Below are positions 1-11,915 of a stretch of 64,000 nt of DNA, in pieces (positions within the stretch are counted from its first letter, which is position 1; each line of letters opens with the position of its first letter). The stretch is from assembly GCA_950022295.1 (NCBI GenBank), contig OX465600.1:310878031-310942030 (forward strand), in the 5' to 3' direction. The notes under the pieces are model-generated. The model saw only the letters and a program-made list of their open reading frames with translations. It did not search any database and had not been told where the DNA came from. The DNA is from Bromus sterilis (taxonomy: Eukaryota; Streptophyta; Magnoliopsida; Poales; Poaceae). The translations under genes and the position numbers were made by a program.

Positions 1-1980
1 ACCCTTCCCGGACTCCAGGACTCCCCCAAGGCGCCCTTCCTCGTCTTCATGGGCGTCGCCCTCTCCATCACCGCCTTCCCCGTGCTTGCGCGCATCCTCA
101 CCGAGCTCAAGCTCCTCACCACCGACCTCGGCCGCATGGCCATGTCCGCCGCCGCCGTCGACGACGTCACGGCCTGGATCCTGCTCGCGCTCGCCATCGC
201 GCTGTCCGGCACCGGCTCGCCCATCATCTCGCTCTGGGTGCTGCTCACCGCCGTCGGCTTCGTCACCGCCGTGTTCGTGCTCCTCCGCCCCCTGCTCGCC
301 TGGATGGCGCGGCGGTCCCCTGAGGGCGAGCCCGTCAAGGAGGTGTACATAGTCGCCACCCTGGCCCTCGTCCTCGCCGCCGGCTTCGTCACCGACGTCA
401 TCGGCATCCACGCCCTGTTCGGCGCGTTCATGGTCGGCATCGTCGTCCCCAAGGACGGGCAGTTCGCCGGCGTGCTCATCGAGAAGGTGGAGGAGCTCAT
501 CTCCGGCCTCTTCCTCCCGCTCTACTTCGTCTCCAGCGGGCTCAAGACCAACGTGGCCACCATCCGGGGAGCCAAGTCGTGGGGCCTCCTCGTGCTCGTC
601 ATCGTCAACGCCTGTGTCGGAAAGATCGGCGGCGCCGTCGGCACGTGCCTCCTCGTCAAGATCCCCTTCCGGGAGGCCATCACCATCGGCTTCCTCATGA
701 ACACCAAGGGCCTCGTCGAGCTCGTCGTGCTCAACATCGGCAGGGACCGCAAGGTGCTCAACGACGAGGCCTTCGCCATCATGGTGCTCATGGCCCTGTT
801 CACAACTTTCATCACCACGCCCATCGTCATGGCCGTCTACAAGCCGGCGCGCCCGTCGGCGGCGCCGTACAAGCGCCGCACCGTCGGCGGGGACGACGAA
901 GACGGCGACCTGCGCGTGCTCGCCTGCTTCCACGGCTACCGCAACATCCCGACGCTGCTCAACCTCGTCGAGCTCTCCCGGGGCACGCGCCGCCGCCTCG
1001 TGGTGTACGCCATGCACCTCGTGGAGCTCTCCGAGCGGTCGTCGGCCATCTCCATGGTGCACCGCACCCGCCGCAACGCCTTGCCCTTCTTTAGCAACAA
1101 CAGGTCGTCGGAGACGACGACGGAGGTGGCGTTCGAGGCGTTCCAGCAGCTGAGCACCGTGAGGGTGCGGCCCATGACGGCCATCTCGGTCATGGACACC
1201 ATCCACCGGGACGTCATCGACAGCGCCGCCGCCAAGCGCGCCGCCGTGGTCATCTTGCCGTACCACAAGACGCTCCAGGCCGACGGCTCCTTCCACTCGC
1301 TCGGCTCCGCCTACCACGCCGTCAACAAGCGGGTGCTCCGGGAGGCGCCGTGCTCCGTCGCCATCCTCGTGGACCGCGGCCTCGGCGGCCACTCCCAGGT
1401 CGCCGCGCAGAACGTGGCGTTCACGGTCGCCGTGCTCTTCTTCGGCGGGCCGGACGACCGCGAGGCGCTGGCCTACGCGACGCGCATGGCGGAGCACCCC
1501 GGCGTCGCCGTCACCATGTCGCGCCTCCAGCCCAGCCGCGCTTTCCCGGAGGACGGCGAGGACGCCGCCGACGAAGCGGCGGTGGAGGCGTTCAAGGCCA
1601 GGGTCGCCGCGGCGGTGGACGACGGGTCCGTGCGGTTCGAGGAGCGGGAGGCGCGCACCAAGGAGGAGGTGGTGGAGGCCATCGGCTCGCTGTCGAAATG
1701 CAACGTGTTCGTCGTGGGGCGGATGGCGCCGACGGCGCCGCTGGTGGAGAACGCCGACGAGCTGGGGCCCGTGGGGAGCTACCTCGCGTCGCCGGAGTTC
1801 AAGACGTCGGCGTCGGTGCTGGTGATCAAGAGGTACGACCCGGTGACCAACCCGAAGAGCATGAGGTTCGACCCCAAGGCGAGGCCCCCGGTCGCGACCG
1901 ACGTGGACGACGACGAGGAGATGGGCGGCGCCACGGTGGTGCCCGTGCCATGGTCGCCGTCGCCGAGCGAGCTCGCCTGA
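1..1980 (+). CDS. CHX18-like cation/H+ antiporter, 5' end outside window
   Basis: The reading frame is open from base 1 to a TGA at 1978-1980, giving 659 residues. It aligns without gaps over most of its length to the second CHX gene at 5,713-11,014, so about 145 N-terminal residues lie outside the window. The start of the visible part covers the later membrane helices of the CPA2 Na+/H+ exchanger domain (for example MGVALSITAFPVLARIL, then GIHALFGAFMVGIVVPK and LMNTKGLVELVVLNIGRDRK). The rest is the long hydrophilic C-terminal domain typical of plant CHX proteins, which exchange K+ or other monovalent cations for protons in endomembranes or the plasma membrane. The normally Asn-Asp pair in the core is Asp-Asp here (codons 160-165). 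The C-terminus ends ELA and differs from the second copy. The frame is intact, so it is probably a working gene. Family assignment is secure; substrate and membrane are inferred. Confidence 0.93.
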   Translation, partial: TLPGLQDSPKAPFLVFMGVALSITAFPVLARILTELKLLTTDLGRMAMSAAAVDDVTAWILLALAIALSGTGSPIISLWVLLTAVGFVTAVFVLLRPLLAWMARRSPEGEPVKEVYIVATLALVLAAGFVTDVIGIHALFGAFMVGIVVPKDGQFAGVLIEKVEELISGLFLPLYFVSSGLKTNVATIRGAKSWGLLVLVIVNACVGKIGGAVGTCLLVKIPFREAITIGFLMNTKGLVELVVLNIGRDRKVLNDEAFAIMVLMALFTTFITTPIVMAVYKPARPSAAPYKRRTVGGDDEDGDLRVLACFHGYRNIPTLLNLVELSRGTRRRLVVYAMHLVELSERSSAISMVHRTRRNALPFFSNNRSSETTTEVAFEAFQQLSTVRVRPMTAISVMDTIHRDVIDSAAAKRAAVVILPYHKTLQADGSFHSLGSAYHAVNKRVLREAPCSVAILVDRGLGGHSQVAAQNVAFTVAVLFFGGPDDREALAYATRMAEHPGVAVTMSRLQPSRAFPEDGEDAADEAAVEAFKARVAAAVDDGSVRFEEREARTKEEVVEAIGSLSKCNVFVVGRMAPTAPLVENADELGPVGSYLASPEFKTSASVLVIKRYDPVTNPKSMRFDPKARPPVATDVDDDEEMGGATVVPVPWSPSPSELA

Positions 1981-2080
1981 GAGCCGATGGATCGAGCATC
2001 TCGTCGATCATCGCCGCCGTCCTGCCAAGTACGTGTCTTAAACACAGGACACCTTAACATGTACAGAAGTTTTCTTTCTG

Positions 2081-2086
2081 AATAAA
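2081..2086 (+). terminator. AATAAA polyadenylation signal of first CHX gene
   Basis: AATAAA lies 101 bases after the CHX stop codon, a usual distance for a plant near-upstream poly(A) element. Cleavage site not located. Confidence 0.5.
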
Positions 2087-2159
2087 GGTGCAGGTATGAG
2101 CTAGTAGTACCATGCACAAAGTATACACACTAGTTTTTTTTTTCACTTCCCATAAGTTT

Positions 2160-4040
2160 CTCCAAGGTACCTACTACTACTGTACTCCTCTCAAATGTGC
2201 AAATTAATGAAGAAATGTGTTACAAAATTAATTCCAGTACTAAAGAAATCATCAACTAAAAAAACACATAAATCATGATTTATAGTTTTCCCCATCTCCG
2301 TATTTTCTTCGTGTATCTCTTTTTACATGCAAAAATTTGTTCGAGCATGATTAAATTAACCACGATCATAGTTGACGAGAAATGGTTAAATAATTATTTC
2401 TCAATAGGTTTAGAATTTCAAAAAAAAAAAGAGAACAACTTCCGTTTGATATGTGTCTCATATATGCAAACACAAATAATAATTTGTCGCAACACGTAGC
2501 ACTTTGGAGTTTTCGAATATTTCAGGAAAGGAAAGATACATGTAAAAACATGCAAAATGTAGTGCTATCCATTTACACATGTCCCAGTGTATTTCTCAGA
2601 AAACAACCATGCAAGTAGATATCCTTCATCTAGGAAGCGTCATGGATGATGTAGCATGCTTGCCATGTTGCACCTCTCTACGTAGACAATTAACAATTTT
2701 TTAGGGTCTATTTAGAACTCAGTCGACTGGGACTTAACGAAGTCTCAATCGAATGACGTCATGGCCCATCTTATATTTGTGAATGAAGAAAGTACCAAAT
2801 TGCTAGTGCGACAATGATAAGTTGTGAGTAGCTACCTGTTAAGTCCCTCTCCTTCCCCAATAAACATGTGCACTTATTGCCTTCCCCTTGCACATAGGCT
2901 AGCCAATTCTCCGTTTACAAGCTTAGAGTCAACCCTAGGAAAGAGCTATAGTAGATACACAAACTAGTAAACAGACAATCACTTATCATTGTAGGTATGT
3001 ATATATCCTTATTTAGAATACCAAGTACAATATAATTATGCACTTATTGCTATCCTCTTGCAGATAAGTATAGATAAGTTAACCAATTCTCAATCAATTA
3101 TTGGGTTGTTAATTTTCAGATTCCAGTTTACAATGTCAAAGTCAAATTGAAGAAAAAATAAACAAATTACATGAGGGTGTGTGTTTTCTTATAACACTGA
3201 GTTCAACTTATAGATGTAGTTCGCACATCGTATACACACATACAACAGAACTCTGAGCTCATCACACTAGCTTTGTTCAATGCTTCAGTATAGCGAATAT
3301 TTGTGTTTTCCATGTTTAATTCCTTATAATCCTGCAAATGGAGAAATGTGTTACATTATTAACTGCAACATGTGGACAACTTTTACCATTGGTTTTCGCC
3401 GGCCTTATCATTTTCAATCTTTAATTCCTCAAAATTATGTAAATATAGAAATTCATTGCCAATTTTATTGCCAAACTTGAACACTTTTGTGATATGGTTT
3501 CTCTGCATTCATATATTTCTTCTCTTTATATTATTGTACATTTTAAAAGATTATATGATTATTACCTTCTCTTGGAAAGATTGTGAAATGATTACTTTGC
3601 AATGTGCATACTCGAATTTTGCGTGTCATGGAACATTAGAAGTTTACTCAAATTGTGGGAGAATGAAAAAAAATGATACCAAGACATAATTATTTTTCAT
3701 GGAAAAATATAATATACCCCTAGTGTACATTCTCATAGAAGATTGCATGGGCCACTTGCTAGCCTTTCAATTGGGGAAGCGTCATGTATGATGCAAATAG
3801 GCGTACAATCTTGCACTTCTACACGTAGATAATTAGCCTTTCTTACACCAAATTCCTCTGATGATAGGTTGTGAGTAGATAATGTGTGGAGCCCCTCTCC
3901 TGCCCAATATATCTGTGCACTTATTGCCCCCCGCTTGTCGATAAAATAGCTAATTATCTATCAATCATTTCGTTGTTTTCTGGTTTCAGCTTACAAGTTC
4001 AGAGTCAAACCTAGGAAATAAATAAACAAACAAACAGGCA
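2160..4040. repeat. Degenerate 1.14-kb duplication between the CHX genes
   Basis: Two blocks about 1,140 bases apart share order and wording. AATGTGTTACA recurs near 2,215 and 3,346. GAAGCGTCATG recurs at 2,634 and 3,776. A GATAAGTTGTGAGTAG-like stretch followed by TGCACTTATTGCC recurs near 2,818-2,880 and 3,863-3,925. A partial third copy lies at about 3,037-3,170 (TGCACTTATTGC then a CCAATTCTC stretch). No coding frame of note is shared. It looks like an old tandem duplication of an unclassified repeat. AT-rich; no other gene seen between 2,087 and 4,090. Confidence 0.55.
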
Positions 4041-4093
4041 GACAGACAATTGATGGATGGGTGTGTCTATATACATATACATAATGTTATATA

Positions 4094-4182
4094 CCCTCCT
4101 CCTTCTTAAAACAAGTGTACCAATTTTGTATTAACTTTAATACAAAGTTATATTAGAATTGAAATATTTATTATTTTGGGCC
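4094..4182. mobile_element. Stowaway-like MITE remnant
   Basis: Starts after a TA with CCCTCCTCCTTCTTAAAAC and contains the internal foldback ATTAACTTTAATACAAAGTT typical of short Triticeae Stowaway (Tc1/mariner) MITEs. The right end stops at TTATTTTGGG without the expected GGAGGGAG terminus, so it is truncated. Confidence 0.5.
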
Positions 4183-5510
4183 AGATTTAAACACCATACA
4201 CCGCCCCACTAGACATCCAACGGATTCCAACATTTAAAAAAGGATCCATCTTCAAAAATTATACTACAAAACGATCATTTTTTTAATTATCATGAAAACA
4301 TATAATCAAATATTCTTTTGCATGAAAATACAAATTTCCCGCTTGTTTTAGATTTTGTAAAGACATACATTTACCTTCTTATCCATGAAAAATTAGACCA
4401 GTTGTTTTCATGATCTTTGCGGGTTCACATGTTCTAAACTCAATGCACTCTACGGGAGTTTTCAAAAACCTCTTGTCAAATGCATAAATGCCTAGAATCT
4501 AAAGTGAAGCATCCATCCTTGCTTGTATATCCGTTTTCCTTGTGAAATTTTTGATGGTCATCACCCAGAACCCCCCGGGATTCAACCCAAAATTCATGAA
4601 TTTTGGGTGATGCCAATATTTGTTCTTTTTCTTGTGTGTAACTCTTGACGCACACACTTTATTTTGAATCGCAAACACCGATGCTAACAGTATGCATGGT
4701 TTCCGCCTCTTTGCTGCTAAAACCCGCATGCGTGGTCGCAATCTCACAGCCAAATGTAGTTTGAAATCTCTAGTACTAGTTTGTTTTCCATTTCCATGTC
4801 TTGTGATGGTTGAATCAATCAAGGGTTTCTTGGTTTTTTTGTTGTTGTTGTTGTTTGTTGCGCATACGATGATGTTTAAAAATGGATCGTTTGGGCCAGC
4901 TATAAACCGCTGACTAGCAGGGAGTTATCTGTTCCGACAAGCATGAATGAAATAAGTTAGCAGGTAGGGCGGAAACCATTTTTCTGTTTGCCGTGATTCA
5001 TGTGAGTCAGCCGGCCACGGGATGAACTTATGACTTTTTCGTGCAGGCATATCCCCTCTCTCTCTTTTGTTTTTAGAATAACCTTGATGATGATTCCTCG
5101 GAGTACAACTTATGGATATGGATGACTTTCTCGTGTTGTAGTCGGCCACATTTGTCGTCCAACCACACACACACAGTGCAACATCTTGATCCCGTGGCAC
5201 AAACTAACTAACTAACTAATTTAATCATCCATCATCCGTGATGTCAAACGATCCGTGGAGGAATGCATGAATGTCAACTCTCCGCCGTGATGCGTATGCA
5301 TTATTGCCCTAAAATATATATATTCGATAGTCTGTGCTGTTGATGTTGTGTTTTTTCTTTTCTCTCTGTGTGTTGTGTTCACTTGCACGGGTTCCACACC
5401 AGAACAGTGTGTCAAAGGTGTGTGTGTATGGCGAAGAAGAAGAAGAGAGGTGAAATGGTTGGGTAGCGTGTGATGGCGAGGTGGTGGATGAGGAGGTGGC
5501 AGCCCCGCCG
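4183..5510. other. Intergenic spacer upstream of second CHX gene
   Basis: No gene or recognised transposon seen. Short open frames on both strands lack family signatures. The last few hundred bases grade into the GC-richer promoter of the downstream gene. Confidence 0.4.
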
Positions 5511-5527
5511 TGGCTGGCTGGCATCTC

Positions 5528-5534
5528 TATATAA
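5528..5534 (+). promoter_or_regulatory. TATA box of second CHX gene
   Basis: CTATATAAG at 5,527-5,535 sits about 180 bases before the start codon at 5,713, in the base-composition step from AT-rich spacer to GC-rich leader. Transcription would start near 5,560, leaving a 5' UTR of about 150 bases. Confidence 0.6.
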
Positions 5535-5712
5535 GCGGGCCGCGCCTGCAACCCCAAACCCAAACCAGCCCAAAAGCGCCTGTGTTTCAACCGCCACCGC
5601 GAGCGCATAGAGATCCGCGCCGTTCGTTGGGGGGTTCAGCGGCGCTTCGGTTGGGCGGCACATTTAAACCCCGCCCCGGCGGATTGGTGGACGAAGCCGG
5701 CGCGGCGAGAGA

Positions 5713-8700
5713 ATGGCGGAGCATGGTGGTGCGGGGACGTGCGCGGCGCCGATGCAGGCGACGTCGCACGGGGCGTTCCAGGGGGACAACCCGCTCGACT
5801 ACGCGCTGCCGCTCGCCATCCTCCAGATCTGCCTCGTCGTCGTCGTCACCAGGGGCCTCGCCTACGTCCTCCGCCCGCTCCGCCAGCCCAGGGTCATCGC
5901 AGAGATCATCGTACGTGCTCCTCTTCACCTCCTTCCTTGCGCCGCCTCCATTATTCCTGTAACTCTAATTACCTGTATGCGTCTACGCGATTCCGCTCTC
6001 GCCGCCGGTTAGTTAGTTAGTTAGTTGCTAGCTAGGGCTTTCGATTCGCCGGCTAATTAATTCCCGATTCCGCGTCGCCGTGCGTGCGTGCGTGCATGCC
6101 GGGCCCCTCCCGGCGCTTTTGCCGGGGACGAAGGCGACGGCGCCGCGCGGGTCCGGGGCCGAATTTTCTCCGGCCGTGGGTCCGCCGTCTGAACCTCGCT
6201 CGGAACGAACGTGCGGCGGGGACGCGCGTCGTCGCCGGTTGGGCTGTGCTGTGCTGTTAAAAGCAAGTACAATAAGGTGACGTAGGCGGGCTATAAGAAG
6301 TAAAATATTATATTTTTGATGAGTTGAAAGAGAGAGAAAAGGAGAGAGAAGAGAAGCGGGCTACTAGTTAACAGCCGGCTGCAATACGCGCTCCTAAACA
6401 TCTTGTGAGAATGTAAGGTGGGTCACATATCATAAAAGTAATACACTTATCTACCTAACTATTGTACTTATGGGCTATAAGTTTGGCTATAGATGACATG
6501 GCAATATCTTATAGCGAGCAGTTGGCTATACTATTAACCATGCTCTTAGTCGACTTTGACTCGTCGTCAGTTAGAATATTCCAGGGGGTGGCCGGAGGAA
6601 GCCGGAAGCGACGAGCTGCCTTCTTTTAAGTCAAGCCTTGCGTCGCTCTCCTCCTTGCCTACTCTTCTCATAGATCAATATCTTGGTTTCTAGTACCCGA
6701 CGAGACAGTCAGTCAGTCAGTTTTGTCCCCAGCAATACTGGATTCTGTGGGGGCTCATGGCTCCGAGCTACTAGCACTTCTCCAGTTAATAATTAATCAA
6801 AGATTTGGTGTGATAGTAATTGCTAATAACAACACCTAATTATTCGTAAAAAAAATTAAAGTAAAAAAAATCAACACCTAATTAAAGTAGTATCAATAAT
6901 ACTACTACACCTACGTAAAATCCTAGGTAAAGCTATGTAACTTGCCTTCCCCTTAAAACTAAACAGCCCCCTGAATTCAACGGTGGGCCTCAGACCTCCC
7001 TAAGCCCAATTAAGTGATGCCAGCTCAACCATTACATAACTTTACCTAAATAAATTATCGTAGGTGTAGCATTGCTCTTAAAGTATCGTAGGTGCTAGCT
7101 CTGAGTTTTATTATGGCTTTTTGTCTTCATATTTCTTATGGAATGGTAAGTAATTACACTGATGGGGAATTTGGGGCCATACAACATCACACGAAATTCT
7201 AACGCACGCCTAAAAGAATTGTACTAGTACTAGATTCAAACGCGCCTTCTGTTCTTCCTTGGAAATGGACGGTTTCGGAAGGAATCTGTTCAGAGTTGCC
7301 TCAATGACGTTCGACGAGCCTCGAAACCTTTATTGTCTGGGTTACTTGTGTACCCTAACCAGGCGATGAAAAATCCTTCAAAATCAGATCCACGATCGCC
7401 GACCAACAACATCAGGATAAGTTTATTCTACTTCTTGGCATCACCTAGCTTCTTTCTGTCTAGAGATCGCCAGCTTGCTTGCACATGAGAAAGAAAGAAA
7501 GAAAAACAATAATATATACTCTAATTAATCCCTGATCCCTAAACGAGAGAGATATCGTGTATTGGGCACTACTCCACGCCCTGCACCACGTCCGGGGGAC
7601 AAAAATATAAGAAAAATCGATCTCTCAGAGAGATGGCAGCTTGCTTGCGTTCATGAACCATATGTGCTGTCAGCAGCAGCAACAGCAGTGCTCAATCGCA
7701 GTTGAGGACTTTCGATGTCGACGGAAAGTGGCTTGTTCGGGGTCGTCGACTCTGAACTTCATGCGCTGGTGACGTTGAGATCGATGTAGAGAGATTTCGT
7801 TGTGCTTTGCGATCCCCTGAGTCAATGAATGGCTCGTGTGTTTCTGAGTTTGAAATGTCCGGCGCTCACTCTATGATAGATCAACTTGCTCACCTGCATC
7901 ATGCACGACTTCTCCACACCGCACGTTGGATTTCAGGCTATCAGTAGAGTTGAACTTGGAATTGGTCAGTGCAAGAACATGGACAGGTTTGCGGCTGTCG
8001 TTCAGAGCGATCGAGCTTATAAACCTTTGCTTCTGTTTGTTTCCTTGCTTAACTAGCAGTCAAAGAGTACACGGGGCGGCTAAGCTAAGGGTAGGGTATC
8101 TTATCTGCAGTAAGAAAAAATGAGGAACAAGCATGGTGGTTTGTTTATCTGCATTATTGGATTAGAAAGATGGTATTCCTTCTGGCTGCCTAAGTGCGCT
8201 GACCTGACTTGCTTAGACTTAGACACCCTTGCTTGCTTAAACTTGCCAGGTGCCGAAGTTAATTACTTGTAATACAGTCTCACGTGGACACGTACTAGCA
8301 ATTTCCTTATAAGTTGCCGACTTGCCAGGGCACTCAAAACACCTTCATACTTTTTGACTTTATTTCCTATGTTGCTTCGATTAGAATATGTTATCCTTCA
8401 AGTGATCTTCTAGCAATCTGCTTCACAAAATGACAAACCTTGTACGTTTTCACATCGGTTTCAGAGGATGACACCCTAGACTAGACAACTTACGCCACTG
8501 TCAATTTACAAGCGCCACTGCTAAGTCTTGCTTAATTAGGCAAGACAAACTTACTGCCAGCTTGCCAAGTGCCAGCTTAGTTACTTACCTGATGTGGACA
8601 TGTTCCACTCTGATTTCTCTGAATCCAGTAACTGCAAAACACACTGTACACTGCTCATCTAATCGCAAGTATGGCTTTTAACTGTTGAAAACTGAATGAA

Positions 8701-11014
8701 ATAACACTTGCATGAAAAATACTGATATGTTTTGCATTCGAAATGGATGGAATACGGTGGATTTTGGCCTGTTCACTGAAACATGCGTGCATGGTTGTTG
8801 ATGCAGGGTGGAGTCCTGCTTGGCCCGTCGGCGCTGGGCCGGAGCAGCAAGTTCTTGCACGCCGTGTTCCCGGCCAAGAGCCTGCCGGTGCTGGACACGC
8901 TGGCCAACCTCGGCCTGCTCTTCTTCCTCTTCCTCGTCGGCCTCGAGCTCGACATCGCCGCCATCCGCCGCACCGGCAAGAAGGCACTCGCCATTGCGCT
9001 CGCCGGCATCTCCGTGCCCTTCGCGCTCGGGATCGGCACGTCCTTTGCGTTCCGTGCCACCATTGTCAAGGGCTCTCCGCAGGGGCCCTTCCTCGTCTTC
9101 ATGGGCGTCGCGCTCTCCATCACCGCCTTCCCGGTGCTCGCCCGCATCCTGGCAGAGCTGAAGCTCCTCACCACCGACATCGGCCGCATGGCCATGTCCG
9201 CCGCGGCGGTCAATGACGTTGCCGCTTGGATCTTGTTAGCGCTCGCCGTTGCACTCTCGGGAGATGGCTCGCCGATCATTTCGCTCTGGGTGCTCCTCAC
9301 CGCTACCGGCTTTGTCCTCGCCGTTTGCGTTCTCCTCCGGCCGTTGTTGGCGTGGATGGCGCACCGGTCTCCCGAGGGTGAGCCCGTCAAGGAGGTGTAC
9401 ATTTGTGCCACCCTCGCCATCGTCCTCGCTGCCGGCTTCGTCACCGACGTCATCGGCATCCACGCGCTGTTCGGCGCTTTCATGGTCGGCATCGTCGTCC
9501 CCAAGGACGGCCCCTTCGCCGGCGTGCTCATTGAGAAGGTGGAGGACCTCATCTCGGGGCTCTTCCTCCCGCTCTACTTCGTCTCCAGCGGCCTCAAGAC
9601 GGACGTGGCCACCATCCGGGGAGCCAAGTCGTGGGGCCTCCTCGTGCTCGTCATCGTCAACGCCTGCCTCGGCAAGATCGGCGGTACGGTGGTCGCTTCA
9701 CTCGCCGTCAAGATCCCGATCAGGGAGGCCGTCACGCTCGGGTTCCTGATGAACACCAAGGGGCTCGTGGAGCTCATCGTGCTCAACATCGGCAGGGACC
9801 GCAAGGTGCTCAACGACGAGTCCTTTGCCATCATGGTGCTCATGGCTCTGTTCACCACCTTCATCACCACGCCCATCGTCATGGCCATCTACAAGCCGGC
9901 AAGGCCGTCGGCGCCGTACAAGCGTCGCACCGTGGAGGCGGCGGACGCCGACGGGGAGCTGCGCGTGCTCGCTTGCTTCCACAGCAACCGCAACATACCG
10001 ACCCTGCTCAACCTCGTGGAGTCGTCGCGGGGCACGAGCCGGCACCGTCTCGCCATGTACGCGATGCACCTCGTGGAGCTCTCGGAGCGGTCGTCGGCGA
10101 TTTCCATGGTGCACCGCACCCGCCGCAACGCCATGCCCTTCTTCAACAGCGGTGGCGACAAGGCGGAGCAGATGGTGGTGGCCTTCGAGGCGTTCCAGCA
10201 GCTGAGCTCGGTGAGGGTGAAGCCCATGACCGCCATCTCCGACCTCGAGACAATCCACCGAGACGTCATCGACAGCGCCGCCGAGAAGCGTGCCGCCATT
10301 GTCATCATGCCCTACCACAAGCTCCTCCAGCACGACGGCTCCTTCCACTCCCTCGGCTCCCAGTACCACGCCGTCAACAAGCGTGTGCTCCGGGGCGCGC
10401 CCTGCTCCGTCGCCGTCCTCGTCGACCGCGGCCTCGGCGGCCACTCCCAGGTGTCCGCCAAGAACGTCGAGTTCTCCGTGTCCATGCTCTTCTTCGGCGG
10501 GGCCGACGACCGCGAGGCGCTGGCGTATGCCACGCGCATGTCGGAGCACCCGGGCGTCGCCGTCACCGTCACGCGCTTCTGGCCTAGCCGCCCGACGTCC
10601 GACGACGCGGCCGACGAGGCGGCGATCCAGGCGTTCAAGGGCAAGGTGGATGCCGTGTTCGAGGACGTGGAGGCGTCGGCCAAGGAGGACGTGCTCCAGG
10701 CGGTGAACTCGCTGTCCAAGGCCAACATGTTCGTTGTTGGGAGGATGCCGCCGACGGAGCCGCTGGTGGAGAGGCCCGAGGAGCTGGGGCCTGTGGGCAG
10801 CTACCTGGCGTCGCCGGAGTTCAAGACGTCGGCGTCCGTGCTGGTCATCAAGAAGTACGACCCGGCCACGAACCCGGCCAGCAAGAGGTTCGACCCCAAG
10901 GCCAGGCCGCCGGTGGCGACGGACGTGGAGGACGAGGAGATGGGCGGCGGCAGTGCCAGCGCCGGTGCCAGCGTGGTGCCCGTGCCGTCGACGCCGCCGA
11001 ACGCCATGGCCTGA
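5713..11014 (+). CDS. CHX18-like cation/H+ antiporter, complete, two exons
   Basis: Exon 1 is 5,713-5,910 (66 codons, ending VIAEII) and exon 2 is 8,807-11,014, joined in phase 0 across a 2,896-bp GT-AG intron (donor ATC|GTACGT, acceptor GATGCAG|GGTGGA). The product is 801 residues, the usual CHX length. The N-terminus (MQATSHGAFQGDNPLDYALP) and the continuation GGVLLGPSALGRS match the CHX17-20 clade, closest to CHX18-type proteins. Membrane helices fill roughly residues 35-430 (family topology about 12), with the conserved Asn202-Asp203 pair in the ion path; the rest is a cytosolic regulatory domain. Family members exchange K+ or other cations for H+ and affect organelle pH. This gene lies directly downstream of another CHX copy, so the pair arose by tandem duplication. 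The intron hosts two MITEs. The start is in good context with a TATA box upstream. Confidence 0.95.
6257..6548. mobile_element. TTA-flanked Tourist/Harbinger-like MITE in CHX intron
   Basis: A TTA at 6,257-6,259 and another at 6,546-6,548 flank a 286-bp element whose ends read AAAGCAAGTACAATA and, in reverse complement, GAGCATGGTTAATAG. Subterminal GGCTATAAG-type motifs occur on both arms. A second member of the same family is at 44,976-45,453. TTA duplications fit PIF/Harbinger MITEs; ends are imperfect. Confidence 0.6.
6892..7080. mobile_element. TIR-bearing MITE in CHX intron, family not identified
   Basis: The two arms are inverted copies: ACTACACCTACGTAAAATCC at 6,904 pairs with the reverse complement of the CGTAGGTGTAG block ending at 7,069, and both arms continue into TAGGTAAAG(C/T)TATGTAA. 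The central part reads GGTGGGCCTCAGACC. TTAAAGTA occurs just outside both ends and may be the target duplication, though not flush with the arms. Confidence 0.6.
7081..8806. other. Remainder of CHX intron
   Basis: No separate gene. A weak internal repeat (ACTTGCCAGGTGCCGAAG near 8,236 and GCTTGCCAAGTGCCAGC near 8,562, each followed by a GTGGACA block) suggests a small old duplication. Confidence 0.35.
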
Positions 11015-11915
11015 GCTGATCGATCTATCTATCGAGCTCCGGCCGTCAGACGTACCTGTATGTGTTTGGTGTGGTAGTATTTGTGGAGTTGCGACCGCAA
11101 CACGATGAAAATTGTATATAGTATGTTGTTGTCTAGTGCTGCTGTTGCTGTGCGTCGAGCCTTCTTTCTTTGCTCGGATGTATCCATCATCGTTTCTATC
11201 TTCTTTCTCAAAAATAAGTTTTGATAGCATTAATCACGTGTTCAGAATAATGTCGTGCATGCAGTGTTAGTGATCACGGTATCCAATTAAGCCTACAGTT
11301 GAAATTCTAAGCAAGCCTTATGTAGATACTCCTAGCACATTAGCACACCATGACAGTATCTATGACAGTAACAGTAAACCCTAGAAGCTGGGGATTTCAG
11401 GAATCTTAACTAGAACTAGATGACCCGTTACACCAATGACGCAAGGGGATATAGAACACCAGGTAGTCGTAGCAATGTATTTGTGTTGAGGTGAGGCATA
11501 ATAAAAAGCAGCAAGGCGCTATAAACAGAGAGTAGGCATATCAAGGCACTATAAACAGAGGGTAGGCATAATAACATAGTGCACATTTGTTCTGGAGCAT
11601 AAACATAGGCACATAAACATATACATAATGAATCCTACAGAAGACATGCTGATATAGAGCATGCTTTGTCTGGAAGCAGAAGTAGATAGATCGACAAAAG
11701 CATCTAACAATGTGTTGCTTAGACAGCATGGACAGTAAGACGGAGGCCATTTGATGTGGACTTGAAGCTAAAGGTATAGATGCTTCCTTCTGTGAGCTCC
11801 GCGAGGATGATAAAGGCCTTCCATCTTGATGTGATTGTAACTCTACCATCAACTCCTTTAATCAGCCGTGCTGACACATGGACGGTTCTATATTCGCTTG
11901 TGATTGGGAGCACAT
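11015..11915. other. CHX 3' flank with a possible gene fragment
   Basis: The first 150 bases are presumably 3' UTR. At 11,515-11,572 a roughly 30-base unit (CTATAAACAGAG(A/G)GTAGGCAT) is duplicated in tandem. On the minus strand 11,722-11,930 an open frame reads through VTITSRWKAFIILAELTEG and TFSFKSTSNGLRLTVH. This looks like the end of a protein-coding exon, perhaps a B3-type or similar beta-rich domain, but it stops at the transposon end at 11,916 and I cannot name it with confidence. Confidence 0.35.

Noticed and set aside
9698..11230. 510-residue minus-strand open frame opposite CHX exon 2
   Set aside because: Shadow of the GC-rich third positions of the real gene; His/Arg/Gly-rich composition and no domain. 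Similar mirrored frames at 522-830, 936-1,268 and 8,773-9,552 were dropped for the same reason.
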